From: Rahnella sp. AA
Lineage (GTDB): Bacteria; Pseudomonadota; Gammaproteobacteria; Enterobacterales; Enterobacteriaceae
DNA length: 64,000 nt
Assembly: GCF_002834385.1 (NCBI RefSeq)
Contig: NZ_PITQ01000001.1
Span: 620,001 to 684,000 of the forward strand
Direction: 5' to 3'
Of the stretch, positions 33,365 through 41,670 are shown in pieces (the stretch's first letter is position 1; each line of letters starts with the position of its first letter). Both the position numbers and the translations under genes were made by a program. The notes under the pieces are model-generated. The model saw only the letters and a program-made list of their open reading frames with translations. It made no database searches and was not told the origin of the DNA.

Positions 33365-33387
33365 AAAAACCCGCTTCGGCGGGTTTT
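33365..33387. terminator. Bidirectional terminator between yggE and SDR gene
   Basis: CCCGC, loop TTCG, GCGGG with AAAAA to the left and TTTT to the right. It stands between converging genes and should serve both. Confidence 0.85.
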
Positions 33388-33394
33388 CTGGCAT

Positions 33395-34225
33395 TCAGGC
33401 ATTTTTATCGGCTGAAAATGTCATGTTTTTCTGCGTTTCCAATACCCGAAGCCTTTCTGCTAATGCACGGCTGATTGACGTATAGGCGGTGCTGCCAAGC
33501 GCCAGACGCAACGGAGGTTTCTCCGTATCGGCTGCCGTAATCATGGCATCGGCGGTTTTTATCGCATCCCCTTTGATGGCGAAATCCCCGGAGGCAATCG
33601 CCCGGCGGACTTCACCTGCCGGCGTATTTTCATAACAGGCCATCGGTTGTGCATGATCCAGACCGGCACCAAACTCTGTGCTGGTCGGGCCCGGTTCAGC
33701 AATCAGGAAATCGATGCCAAACGGCGCGACTTCCTGTGCGACCGATTCGATAAAGCCTTCGATTCCCCATTTGGTGGTGTGATAAAGGCTGAAGTTTGGG
33801 TAAGCGATTTGTCCTCCTTCGGATGAAACCTGAACAATTCTGCCGCCACCTTGTGCGCGTAGATGAGGTAAAACGGCGCGAATGAGCTGGATTGATCCCA
33901 CAAGATTGGTGGCTATCTGACGGTCAATTTGTTCGTCGCTGATTTCTTCTCCGGCACCGAATAAACCATAACCGGCATTGCTGACCACAACGTCGATACG
34001 TCCCATCAGCGCAAACGCTTCGGCGACGGCTGCTCTGATAGCCGGTGTTTCTGTCACATCTAACATCATGATATGCAAACGATCGCCATGTGCGGCCTGT
34101 AAATCGTCCAGGGCACCGGCACGGCGTAATGTCGCGACCACGCGATCGCCGCGATCCAGTAACCGCTCAGTCAGGATCCGGCCCAGACCGGTTGATGTGC
34201 CTGTGATAAACCATGTTTTTTCCAT
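33395..34225 (-). CDS. SDR family oxidoreductase
   Basis: A 276-residue classical short-chain dehydrogenase: cofactor motif TGTSTGLGR near residues 8-16, NAG in SNAGYG, catalytic serine in VSSEGG and the YHTTK (YxxxK) motif. The Arg pair after the first strand (LRRAG) suggests NADP preference. Substrate cannot be told from sequence. It is divergent from a LysR-type regulator, which is probably its controller. Neither is present between yggE and argP in E. coli, so the pair is an accessory insertion here. Confidence 0.85.
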   Translation of the reverse strand: MEKTWFITGTSTGLGRILTERLLDRGDRVVATLRRAGALDDLQAAHGDRLHIMMLDVTETPAIRAAVAEAFALMGRIDVVVSNAGYGLFGAGEEISDEQIDRQIATNLVGSIQLIRAVLPHLRAQGGGRIVQVSSEGGQIAYPNFSLYHTTKWGIEGFIESVAQEVAPFGIDFLIAEPGPTSTEFGAGLDHAQPMACYENTPAGEVRRAIASGDFAIKGDAIKTADAMITAADTEKPPLRLALGSTAYTSISRALAERLRVLETQKNMTFSADKNA

Positions 34226-34291
34226 GTTTCTGTTCCTTATTTAAAGAGGCTGAATGCCAGACAGTCAGGTTAGGGCAATGCTATTGTTGTG

Positions 34292-34305
34292 TTAATACCC
34301 ATTAA
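34292..34305. promoter_or_regulatory. Possible LysR-type operator
   Basis: TTAATACCCATTAA is a perfect five-base dyad around ACCC and fits the T-N11-A pattern of LysR operators. It is located between the divergent SDR and LysR genes. Confidence 0.35.
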
Positions 34306-34336
34306 ATTGCATGAACAGGTGAGGTAAATCGTACCA

Positions 34337-35230
34337 ATGAGTAAACCGACACTGGCTGAACTCAGGGCATTTATGGCCGTTGCAGAGCATCGCAGTTTCC
34401 GGCGTGCGGCCGATCTGCTGGGCATTACGCGTTCCTCGCTCAGCCATATTATGCGCGGGCTGGAAGATCGCCTGGGCGCTCGCCTGCTGCATCGCACAAC
34501 CCGCAGCGTGTCGCTGACCGAAACGGGAGAGCGCCTGCTCAAACGGCTTGATCCGCTGATAAATGGTCTTGATGCCGCGCTTGAAGATGTGGCAGGTGAA
34601 GAAGGGAAACTGACCGGAGAGTTGCGCATAAACGGCAGCGAAGGGGCGATCCGGATTTTATTGCGTAATATTGTTCCGGCGTTTCTGGCGCGCTATCCCG
34701 ATATTGAACTGGATCTGGTGGCTGAAGGGCGGCTGGTCGATATTATCGGACAAGGGTTTGATGCCGGCGTGCGGCTGGGCGAGGCCGTTCCGCAGGATAT
34801 GATTGCGGTACGCCTGAGTTCGGATTTACGTTTTCTTGCGGTGGCCTCGCCGCACTATCTTGCTGCACATCCCGCGCCGGAAACGCCGGATGATCTCAGC
34901 CATCATCGCTGTATACGCCAGAGATTACCCAGCGGAAAACGCTACCGGTGGGAATTCCAAAAACACGGGCAGGAAGTGGCTGTAGATGTTCCGGGGAGCC
35001 TGACGCTGGATAACACACAACTGATGACAGAAGCTGCGCTGGACGGGTTGGGGATTGCTTATGTCCCTGAAAATTATGCGCATGAAGCGCTGAAAGCAGG
35101 GCGTTTAATTGCGGTGCTGGAAGACTGGAGCCCGCAAATCCCCGGTCTGTTTATCTACTTCTCGGGGAACCGACATATTCCTGCGAGCCTGCGGGCATTT
35201 ATTGAGATGGTCCGGGAGAAAAGCGGCTGA
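34337..35230 (+). CDS. LysR family transcriptional regulator
   Basis: A 297-residue LysR-type regulator: N-terminal winged helix-turn-helix (ELRAFMAVAEHRSFRRAADL, then ITRSSLSHIMRGLEDRLG) followed by a periplasmic-binding-like effector domain (GELRINGSEGAIRILL, FDAGVRLGEAVPQDMIAVRL). It belongs to the large subgroup that controls adjacent divergent oxidoreductases. The likely target is the SDR gene across a 111-bp gap. The effector is unknown. Confidence 0.88.
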   Translation: MSKPTLAELRAFMAVAEHRSFRRAADLLGITRSSLSHIMRGLEDRLGARLLHRTTRSVSLTETGERLLKRLDPLINGLDAALEDVAGEEGKLTGELRINGSEGAIRILLRNIVPAFLARYPDIELDLVAEGRLVDIIGQGFDAGVRLGEAVPQDMIAVRLSSDLRFLAVASPHYLAAHPAPETPDDLSHHRCIRQRLPSGKRYRWEFQKHGQEVAVDVPGSLTLDNTQLMTEAALDGLGIAYVPENYAHEALKAGRLIAVLEDWSPQIPGLFIYFSGNRHIPASLRAFIEMVREKSG

Positions 35231-35269
35231 ACGCATTTACGCTTTTCAACCGGACGCTCAGGCGGGGGA

Positions 35270-36172
35270 TCAGTCCTGACGCAATACCTGATGGCCGTGT
35301 GCCAGCAGGGCGTCGGTGACTTTACGCATCATGCGGCTTTCCGGCGCAAAGCGGTGCCAGTAGAGCATCCGGCGCTGGAACAGGCCGGGCGTCAGGTCGA
35401 TAAGTTCGCCGCTTTCCAGTTCTTTCTCGATTTGCAGATGCGGGATCATACAACAGGTCGTGCCCTGACGGGCCAGTTGCACGAAGGCTTCCGACGAGTT
35501 AACGATATGGCACGGCACGCTGCCCGGTGACAAATCGAAGTTCTGTTGCAGGAATGCCTGGTGCATATCGTCGAGATGATCAAACGCAACCGCCGGAGCT
35601 TTCAGCAGCGCGGAACGGGTGACGCCGTTCGGGAAATACCGATCAGCAAACGGCTTGGAAGCGACAAACAGGTAATCCAGCGCGCCGAGTTGATCCACCA
35701 GACAGCTCGGAAGCGGCTGCGGCTGAATACTCACCGCACCGACCACTTCACCGCGGCGCAGACGTTCCTGCGTACGGGTTTCATCTTCAACCTGCAAATT
35801 CAGGCGGATAGGTGAATCGACCAGCACGGATTTCAATGCCGGTAACAGCCAGGTTGCCAGACTGTCGGCGTTGACCGCCAGCGAAAGCAGCAGCGGCGTA
35901 TCATTACTGTCGCTGTTACTGTCACTGCCGAGCCACTCTTCTTCCAGTAATTCCACCTGATGTAACAACGCCAGCAATTTTTGCCCCTGCTCCGTCGGAC
36001 GCGGTGGCACGGTTCGTACCAGCAGAGGCTGGCCGAACAAATTTTCCAGTTGTTTGATGCGCTGAGAGACCGCCGATTGAGTGATGCAAAGCTTTTGTGC
36101 GGCGCGCTCAAAACCACGCTCGCGGATCACCGCGTCCAGTGCCTGCAGCGTCCTGTAATCTGGGCGTTTCAT
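35270..36172 (-). CDS. argP: LysR-type regulator ArgP
   Basis: A 300-residue LysR-family activator (formerly IciA). From [20 protein letters not shown] through the DNA-binding region it is almost identical to E. coli ArgP, which senses arginine and lysine and activates argO. I start at 36172 by that match; the frame is open for a further 46 codons upstream. A short insertion of Ser/Asn residues ([10 protein letters not shown]) follows EEEWL relative to E. coli. Confidence 0.96.
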   Translation of the reverse strand: MKRPDYRTLQALDAVIRERGFERAAQKLCITQSAVSQRIKQLENLFGQPLLVRTVPPRPTEQGQKLLALLHQVELLEEEWLGSDSNSDSNDTPLLLSLAVNADSLATWLLPALKSVLVDSPIRLNLQVEDETRTQERLRRGEVVGAVSIQPQPLPSCLVDQLGALDYLFVASKPFADRYFPNGVTRSALLKAPAVAFDHLDDMHQAFLQQNFDLSPGSVPCHIVNSSEAFVQLARQGTTCCMIPHLQIEKELESGELIDLTPGLFQRRMLYWHRFAPESRMMRKVTDALLAHGHQVLRQD

Positions 36173-36387
36173 CGGAATTCTGTCCCTTAGATTTAATGTT
36201 ATCCGGACACTATGCCACAGATTGTCCGGTTTTGTGGTGCGGAAAATCGGGGTGTTTGCAGCACAATTGCACTTAATAAGTGTGATCTGGTCACGCTCTT
36301 GTCTGCCCAATCTGCCGGGACATGCTTTATAATCACCGACACTTTTCCGTATTCATGCCACTTACGTTATCAGACAGAGAAGCCATT

Positions 36388-37050
36388 ATGACGCAGGAAG
36401 AATTGAAAAAAGCAGTCGGCTGGGCCGCACTGGATTACGTGACCCCGGGGACCATCGTCGGCGTCGGAACCGGATCCACCGCCGCCCATTTCATCGATGC
36501 TCTGGGTTCGATCAAAGGCCAGATTGAAGGCGCCGTTTCCAGCTCTGACGCTTCAACGGCAAAACTGAAAAGCCTGGGCATTCACGTTTTCGACAGCAAT
36601 GAAGTGGACTCGCTGGACGTTTACGTTGACGGTGCAGATGAAATCAACGGCGCCATGCAGATGATCAAAGGCGGTGGCGCGGCGCTGACCCGTGAAAAAA
36701 TCATTGCAGCGATCGCCAAAAAATTCATCTGTATTGTGGATTCATCAAAGCAGGTGGATGTGCTGGGTAAATTCCCGCTTCCGGTGGAAGTCATCCCTAT
36801 GGCTCGTTCTTATGTTGCGCGTGAACTGGTGAAGCTCGGCGGCCTGCCGGAATACCGCCAAAATGTGCTGACCGACAACGGCAATATCATTCTCGATGTC
36901 CATAATCTGAACATTATGGATGCCATTGCGATGGAAAATAAGATCAACAGCATTGCCGGTGTCGTCACTGTCGGCCTGTTCGCCAACCGTGGCGCTGACG
37001 TGGCGCTGGTCGGTACGTCTGAAGGCGTAAAAACCGTCAAACTGAAGTAA
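36388..37050 (+). CDS. rpiA: Ribose-5-phosphate isomerase A
   Basis: A 220-residue isomerase of the pentose phosphate pathway interconverting ribose 5-phosphate and ribulose 5-phosphate. [11 protein letters not shown] (phosphate loop), Asp81 and Asp84 in VDGADEING, Lys94 in [12 protein letters not shown] and Glu103 are all present at E. coli numbering. The start at 36388 (MTQEELKK) fits the family; an in-frame ATG 22 codons upstream is unlikely. Confidence 0.97.
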   Translation: MTQEELKKAVGWAALDYVTPGTIVGVGTGSTAAHFIDALGSIKGQIEGAVSSSDASTAKLKSLGIHVFDSNEVDSLDVYVDGADEINGAMQMIKGGGAALTREKIIAAIAKKFICIVDSSKQVDVLGKFPLPVEVIPMARSYVARELVKLGGLPEYRQNVLTDNGNIILDVHNLNIMDAIAMENKINSIAGVVTVGLFANRGADVALVGTSEGVKTVKLK

Positions 37051-37070
37051 TCCCGCTATAAGCAGAAGAT

Positions 37071-37097
37071 CTGGCTGCTTTGGTTGAAAGCAGCCAG
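37071..37097 (+). terminator. Stem-loop after rpiA
   Basis: CTGGCTGCTTT, loop GGTTG, AAAGCAGCCAG: eleven perfect pairs, but without a following T tract. It may be a terminator needing Rho or an RNA 3'-end protector. Confidence 0.55.
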
Positions 37098-37187
37098 CTC
37101 CTGCCTCGTCATCGCTCTGTCATAACGCAATGTTATGAAGATGATAATTTTCTGGTTGAATCATCTTTTCTTCAAAAGCTTTAATTT

Positions 37188-37203
37188 GGTGACTTATGTC
37201 ACA
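37188..37203 (+). promoter_or_regulatory. CRP-like site upstream of serA
   Basis: GGTGACTTATGTCACA matches nine of ten conserved CRP positions. It is 198 bp before the serA ATG. E. coli serA has a CRP-activated second promoter, so this site is plausible. Confidence 0.5.
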
Positions 37204-37400
37204 TTCTGAGGATAAGCCTCATGAACGTCCGGCTCTGCAAAATCTAGCCAGCATGAAATGCTAAAAACCATCAGGCGCGGTGAGCCTTCTGCTGCCGTGC
37301 AGGCAATCGTTTGTATTGATGATGGCGGATTTTTTGTTATGTTGACTGTGAGCAGTCACCTAGCAGTTCGAATTCAGCCAGAAAAATATAGGGTCGGGAA

Positions 37401-38639
37401 ATGGCAAAAGTATCACTTGAGAAAGACAAGATTAAATTTTTGTTAGTGGAAGGCGTCCACCAAAGTGCGGTTGATACACTCCGTGCCGCGGGTTACACCA
37501 ATATTGAATTTCACAAAGGTGCTTTAGATACGGAATCGCTGAAAGAATCGATCCGTGATGCGCACTTTGTTGGGCTCCGATCGCGTACTCAGCTGACCGA
37601 AGAAGTGTTCCAGGCAGCAGAAAAACTGGTGGCTGTAGGGTGTTTCTGTATCGGTACCAATCAGGTTGACCTGAAAGCGGCTACCCGTCGCGGTATTCCG
37701 GTCTTTAACGCACCGTTCTCCAATACCCGTTCCGTCGCCGAAATGGTGCTGGGCGAAATGTTGCTGATGATGCGCGGCATCCCTGAGGCCAACGCCAAAG
37801 CCCACCGCGGGATCTGGAACAAGCTGGCCGTCGGCTCTTTTGAAGCGCGCGGTAAACGTCTGGGTATTGTCGGCTATGGCCACATCGGTACACAGCTGGG
37901 TATTCTGGCGGAAAGCCTGGGGATGCGCGTCTTCTATTACGATATCGAAAGCAAATTGCCGCTGGGTAATGCACAGCCGATTGCGACTCTGGAAGAACTG
38001 CTCAGTACCAGCGACGTCGTGACCCTGCACGTTCCTGAAACACCAGGCACCAAAAACATGATTTCCGAAGTACAGCTGGCGCAAATCAAGCCGGGTGCAT
38101 TGCTGATCAACGCCTCACGCGGCACGGTGATCGACATTCCTGCCCTGTGCAATGCGCTGCGCAGCAAACATCTGTCCGGTGCGGCTATCGACGTCTTCCC
38201 GGAAGAACCGGCGACCAACAGCGATCCGTTCAATTCTCCGCTGTGTGAATTCGACAACGTGCTGCTGACGCCACACATCGGCGGTTCTACCATGGAAGCG
38301 CAGGAAGGTATTGGCCTGGAAGTGGCAGGTAAACTGGCGAAATACTCTGACAACGGTTCCACGTTGTCCGCGGTTAACTTCCCTGAAGCCTCTCTGCCAG
38401 CGCATACCGAGAAAGCCAGCCGCTTGCTGCATATCCACGAAAACCGTCCGGGCGTGCTGACCAGCATCAACCAGATTTTCGCGGAGCAGGGCATCAACAT
38501 TGCGGCGCAGTATCTGCAAACCAGCCCGGAAGTCGGCTATGTGGTTATCGATGCTGAAACGGATACCGCGACACTGAACACCGCGCTGCAACTGATGAAA
38601 GCAATCCCGGGCACCATTCGTGCGCGTTTGCTTTACTGA
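37401..38639 (+). CDS. serA: D-3-phosphoglycerate dehydrogenase
   Basis: A 412-residue first enzyme of serine synthesis. NAD-binding GYGHIG at 158-163; catalytic Arg240, Glu269 and His292 are at the same positions as in E. coli. The C-terminal ACT domain (ENRPGVLTSINQIFAEQGIN) binds serine for feedback inhibition. Followed by an intrinsic terminator. Confidence 0.98.
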   Translation: MAKVSLEKDKIKFLLVEGVHQSAVDTLRAAGYTNIEFHKGALDTESLKESIRDAHFVGLRSRTQLTEEVFQAAEKLVAVGCFCIGTNQVDLKAATRRGIPVFNAPFSNTRSVAEMVLGEMLLMMRGIPEANAKAHRGIWNKLAVGSFEARGKRLGIVGYGHIGTQLGILAESLGMRVFYYDIESKLPLGNAQPIATLEELLSTSDVVTLHVPETPGTKNMISEVQLAQIKPGALLINASRGTVIDIPALCNALRSKHLSGAAIDVFPEEPATNSDPFNSPLCEFDNVLLTPHIGGSTMEAQEGIGLEVAGKLAKYSDNGSTLSAVNFPEASLPAHTEKASRLLHIHENRPGVLTSINQIFAEQGINIAAQYLQTSPEVGYVVIDAETDTATLNTALQLMKAIPGTIRARLLY

Positions 38640-38663
38640 TTAGTTTGTATGATGCAGAACATC

Positions 38664-38687
38664 AAACCGCCGAAAGGCGGTTTTTTT
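38664..38687 (+). terminator. Terminator after serA
   Basis: AAACCGCC, loop GAAA, GGCGGTTT and further T. A perfect stem 24 bp after the stop. Confidence 0.9.
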
Positions 38688-38792
38688 ATGCATTTCCCGC
38701 AGACGGGAAGAGCTTGTTTGATGAGTTTTTGCCTGATAGCTCAACGCGCAGAGCCGATGACGGGCGCCATCTCAGGGCACTTCACGAAAGTG

Positions 38793-38876
38793 TCAGAAGT
38801 AAAAGAACAGGCTGACCAGACCACAGAGGATCAGTGAAGACAGGGTGATTTCGAACTGAAAGCGGCGCAGCATCAT
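38793..38876 (-). CDS. Putative 27-residue membrane peptide downstream of asr
   Basis: A minus-strand ORF with start codons ATGATG at 38876/38873 and TGA at 38795-38793. The peptide opens with MMLRRFQFE and continues with a hydrophobic run (LSSLILCGLVSLFFYF) long enough for one membrane helix; the positive N-terminus predicts an N-in orientation. GAGG lies eight bases upstream of the ATG, a good ribosome site. It starts only 29 bp beyond the asr terminator, so it depends on read-through or an unseen promoter. I do not recognise the family. Chance occurrence is possible at this length. Confidence 0.4.
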   Translation of the reverse strand: MMLRRFQFEITLSSLILCGLVSLFFYF

Positions 38877-38904
38877 CCACAGTACCTCAGGATAAAAACT
38901 GGAG

Positions 38905-38930
38905 AAAAAAACACCCGGCGAACCGGGTGT
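38905..38930 (-). terminator. Terminator after asr
   Basis: On the minus strand CACCCGG, loop TTCG, CCGGGTG and seven T. A strong intrinsic terminator 60 bp past the asr stop. Confidence 0.9.
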
Positions 38931-38989
38931 AAATTTAACAGTCCTGGTAATTGCGAGTTAACACCTCACAAAGACTTCTTGGTGACTTC

Positions 38990-39412
38990 TTATGCTGCTG
39001 GCGTTGCTTTAACAGCCGGAGCAGCTTTCTTAGCATGTTTCACGTGTTTTTTAGCAGCCTGTGCTTTCTGAGCAACCGGAGCTGCTTTCTTAGCGTGTTT
39101 CACGTGTTTCTTAGCAGCCTGAGCTTTCTGAGCAACCGGAGCCGCTTTCTTAGCGTGTTTTACGTGTTTCTTAGCGGCTTGCGCTTTCTGAGCAACCGGA
39201 GCCGCTTTCTTAGCGGCTTTTTTGTGTTTTTTAGCAGCCTGAGCTTTCTGAGCGACTTTCTTATGAGTCTTGTGTTTGGTTACGTGCTTGGCAGCCGGTG
39301 CAGCAGTAGTGGCTGTAGCAGCAGGTGCCGGCGTTGCAGTTGTTTCAGCAGCGAAAGCGACAGAAGACAGACCCATTGCAGCGGCTACAACCAGAGCTAA
39401 TACTTTTTTCAT
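38990..39412 (-). CDS. asr: Acid shock protein Asr
   Basis: A 140-residue exported protein: the signal peptide [21 protein letters not shown] is shared with E. coli Asr except for a final residue or so. The mature chain is almost entirely Ala, Lys, His, Pro and Gln, built from three exact 20-residue repeats (unit [20 protein letters not shown]) plus a degenerate first one. Such basic, flexible chains are thought to buffer or chaperone in the acid-stressed periplasm. An RstA-type box and a TATTAT -10 lie upstream. Located between serA and fau, unlike E. coli. Confidence 0.92.
   Translation of the reverse strand: MKKVLALVVAAAMGLSSVAFAAETTATPAPAATATTAAPAAKHVTKHKTHKKVAQKAQAAKKHKKAAKKAAPVAQKAQAAKKHVKHAKKAAPVAQKAQAAKKHVKHAKKAAPVAQKAQAAKKHVKHAKKAAPAVKATPAA
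39021..39254 (-). repeat. 60-bp tandem coding repeat in asr
   Basis: Three full units and most of a fourth, each 60 bp, beginning at 39021, 39081, 39141 and 39201. They encode the 20-residue Asr repeat. Nucleotide differences are few and mostly silent, consistent with recent expansion or purifying selection. Confidence 0.9.
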
Positions 39413-39471
39413 GTTTAATTCCTCAGAGATATCGGTTTATGTGTCCGCCCCACTGCGGGGCCGTTGAGAAG

Positions 39472-39477
39472 ATAATA
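39472..39477 (-). promoter_or_regulatory. Predicted asr -10 box
   Basis: TATTAT on the minus strand, one base from the TATAAT consensus, about 60 bp before the asr ATG. The RstA-type box lies some 45-55 bp further upstream. Confidence 0.5.
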
Positions 39478-39519
39478 GACACGACGGATTTTATTGTCCG
39501 TGAGGGATTGGTTTCGGCG

Positions 39520-39533
39520 TGTAACGGTATGTA
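39520..39533 (-). promoter_or_regulatory. RstA-type box upstream of asr
   Basis: On the minus strand TACATACCGTTACA, compared with the RstA consensus TACATNTNGTTACA, has one mismatch. RstA activates asr in acid in E. coli, so the match is biologically sensible. Confidence 0.7.
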
Positions 39534-39573
39534 TAAGAGGAATTTCTGAGGGGAGTATTATCGGAGATAAGTA

Positions 39574-40188
39574 TTAACAGTCAGCCGGTCTTCGCCACGT
39601 CCACACTTTGCCCGGCGTGATCACCTGCGGCAAAGGCACATCCCAGTGTTCCGCCGGCAAGGCATCCACTTGCTGGCAATCATGCGCTAAGCCTATCGGA
39701 TACGGCCCGCCATCCTGCCAGTGCTCCAGCGTGCGGTCATAGAACCCGCCGCCCATACCCAGACGTTGTCCGTGGCGGTCAAACGCGACCAGCGGCGTCA
39801 GGATGATATCCAGCTGAGATAATGGCAGAACCTGTGTGACATCGAGTTGTGGTTCGAGGATTTTAAGGCGGTTGCGCACCAGCGGCGTTTCAGGCGTGTA
39901 GCGCAGGAACAACAGATGGTGAGGGGAAAAAGGATGCAGCACAGGCAGAAAAAGCTCTTTTCCTTCCTGCCACAGGCGCTGAATCAGCGGTGTGGTATCA
40001 AGCTCTCCGTCGAAGGACAGAAAAACTGAAATCGTGATGGCAGACTGAATTTTAGGGTGTTCGGCAACGCGATCAGCGGCCTGAAGGGCAAACTGTGTTT
40101 GCTGACCGGAAGTCAGGTTTTTTCTACGCTGGCGAATTTCAGTACGGATATTTTGTCGGGCAGAAGCAAAAAGAGGAGTGTGCGACAT
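39574..40188 (-). CDS. fau: 5-formyltetrahydrofolate cyclo-ligase
   Basis: A 204-residue enzyme (YgfA) converting 5-formyl-THF to methenyl-THF with ATP. The ATP-binding signature GMGGGFYDRTLEHW is intact, with FLSFDGELDT and LITPLVAFD-type segments (here ILTPLVAFDRHGQRL). I start at 40188 (MSHTPLF); the longer frame would read back into 6S RNA. It lies 40 bp downstream of ssrS on the same strand, the conserved ssrS-fau arrangement. Confidence 0.94.
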   Translation of the reverse strand: MSHTPLFASARQNIRTEIRQRRKNLTSGQQTQFALQAADRVAEHPKIQSAITISVFLSFDGELDTTPLIQRLWQEGKELFLPVLHPFSPHHLLFLRYTPETPLVRNRLKILEPQLDVTQVLPLSQLDIILTPLVAFDRHGQRLGMGGGFYDRTLEHWQDGGPYPIGLAHDCQQVDALPAEHWDVPLPQVITPGKVWTWRRPADC

Positions 40189-40227
40189 AGATACAAACAC
40201 CAGAAAGGGATGTACCGAAAAGAAAGG

Positions 40228-40411
40228 GGAATCTCCGAGATGCCGTCGCAGGCTGTAACCCTTGAACCCATGGTTCAAGGTGAACGTGCTGTCGCAATCT
40301 TTAGGCTTCTCGGACGGACCGAGCATGCGCACCGATTACGGATCATCACATTCTGTTGGTACTAATTATCGGCTCAGGGGACGGGCCCGCTGGCGAACAT
40401 CTCAGAGAAAT
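40228..40411 (-). ncRNA. ssrS: 6S RNA
   Basis: The minus strand from 40411 begins ATTTCTCTGAGATGTTCGC and ends GGCATCTCGGAGATTCC; both ends pair to close the long 6S hairpin. The central parts GTCCCCTGAGCCG, GCATGCTCGGTCCGTCCGAG and CCTTGAACC...GGTTCAAGG match E. coli 6S RNA, and the length, 184 nt, is the same. 6S RNA binds sigma70-RNA polymerase as a promoter mimic in stationary phase. Transcription continues into fau. Confidence 0.96.
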
Positions 40412-40460
40412 TTTTTACCGCTTCTGACTGGCCTGTGACGAGCCACATCAGCAACGTGTG

Positions 40461-40790
40461 TTATTCGAAAGGCGCCCCTTCACGTTCAGAGATCCGGCCT
40501 TGTTCGAGCAATGCCTGCTCGATGGTTTGTTGCAGCATCCGGATACGTTGTTCCATATTGGATGCGTAATCGCGCGTTTTCAACCTTTCCTGAGCAAGTT
40601 CGTGACATACGTTCAATGCCGCGATGAAAACCAGTTGCTCTGTATTGGTGACTCTAGTGCGAACTTTAAGATCTTGCAACCGCTGATTAAGATCTTCAGC
40701 TGCCAGATTCAGTGCTTCCTGTTGTTCTGGCGGACAATTCACCCGTAACGAGCGACCAAAAATTTGAATATCTACCGGTTGTGCAGACAT
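40461..40790 (-). CDS. zapA: Cell division protein ZapA
   Basis: A 109-residue FtsZ-ring stabiliser, nearly identical in length and sequence to E. coli Zap[25 protein letters not shown], then a long C-terminal coiled coil ([18 protein letters not shown]). It crosslinks FtsZ filaments at midcell. It lies upstream of 6S RNA on the same strand and divergent from ygfB. Confidence 0.97.
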   Translation of the reverse strand: MSAQPVDIQIFGRSLRVNCPPEQQEALNLAAEDLNQRLQDLKVRTRVTNTEQLVFIAALNVCHELAQERLKTRDYASNMEQRIRMLQQTIEQALLEQGRISEREGAPFE

Positions 40791-41043
40791 GCCACCTTCC
40801 TGCTGATTTATTCGTCCGCCCCAACGTGACCACTACGACCTGGCGCAGGATGTTGGAAGCGGGCGCCACTATAACTATCTCAATACCAGGTTACAACCCC
40901 ATGACCGGCTGACTGCTGCCTGATTGTTCAGGGCGTGCCATTCAGGCCAAAGTGAGCCTGATTGCGGGCTGCTAATCTGGTACTACGACAGACCTTGGTG
41001 GTAGCATAACACGAACTTAACCTGCCAACGATGGCGAATGCGC

Positions 41044-41616
41044 ATGTCTATTGAGAATACTTACCCTACTTACGATTCGTTGGATCAAAACCTGAAACAA
41101 CAATCGGTTGCTTTGACCGCAGCAGAAATGCACGGTCTGATCAGTGGCTTACTGTGTGGCGGCAACCGCGACGGCAGCTGGCTGACGATGGTGCATGATC
41201 TGACCAATGAAGGTTTGGCCTTCCCGCATACGCTGGCGGATTTGCTGCAACAGCTACGTAAAGTCACGTCCGATACGCTCGAAGATGACAGCTTCGAATT
41301 TAAAATGATGATGCCCGATGACGACAAAAGCGTCTTCGAACGTGCCGACGCGCTCGCCGGTTGGGTCAACCATTTCCTGCTCGGCCTTGGCATGATGCAG
41401 CCTAAACTCGCGAAAGTGAAAGGCGAAGTCGGCGAAGCCATCGATGATTTGCGTAGCATCGCGCAACTTGGCTACGACGAAGATGAAGATCAGGAACAAC
41501 TGGCGCAATCTTTAGAGGAAGTGGTGGAGTACGTGCGTGTGGCAGCCATTTTGTGCTTTGGCGAATTTGGCCACAGCCTGCCGTCTGCACCGGAAAACAC
41601 CCGCACGTTGCACTGA
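41044..41616 (+). CDS. ygfB: YgfB family protein (UPF0149/YecA)
   Basis: A 190-residue acidic protein with the family segments [31 protein letters not shown] and [16 protein letters not shown], and [20 protein letters not shown]. The cellular function in E. coli is not settled; in Pseudomonas a homologue affects antibiotic resistance gene expression. An ATG two codons upstream (41038) is an alternative start. First gene of ygfB-pepP-ubiH-ubiI. Confidence 0.93.
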   Translation: MSIENTYPTYDSLDQNLKQQSVALTAAEMHGLISGLLCGGNRDGSWLTMVHDLTNEGLAFPHTLADLLQQLRKVTSDTLEDDSFEFKMMMPDDDKSVFERADALAGWVNHFLLGLGMMQPKLAKVKGEVGEAIDDLRSIAQLGYDEDEDQEQLAQSLEEVVEYVRVAAILCFGEFGHSLPSAPENTRTLH

Positions 41617-41670
41617 TTATTTGAGAACACATTTAATAACAACGAATTAAAACGATTTCAGGAGAAAGTG

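Larger units (their letters stand above)
37051..37400. other. rpiA-serA intergenic region
   Basis: A 350-bp gap. It holds an 11-base perfect stem-loop just after rpiA and a CRP-like site about 200 bp before serA. A 62-codon frame overlapping serA out of frame is not credible. The serA promoters presumably lie in 37200-37390. Confidence 0.5.

Noticed and set aside
38649-38837. 62-codon plus-strand frame after serA
   Set aside because: It translates the serA terminator hairpin and has no plausible start signal.
39021-39254. Regular 60-bp repeats that could suggest a CRISPR array
   Set aside because: The units are contiguous coding repeats in asr without unique spacers, and no cas genes are near.
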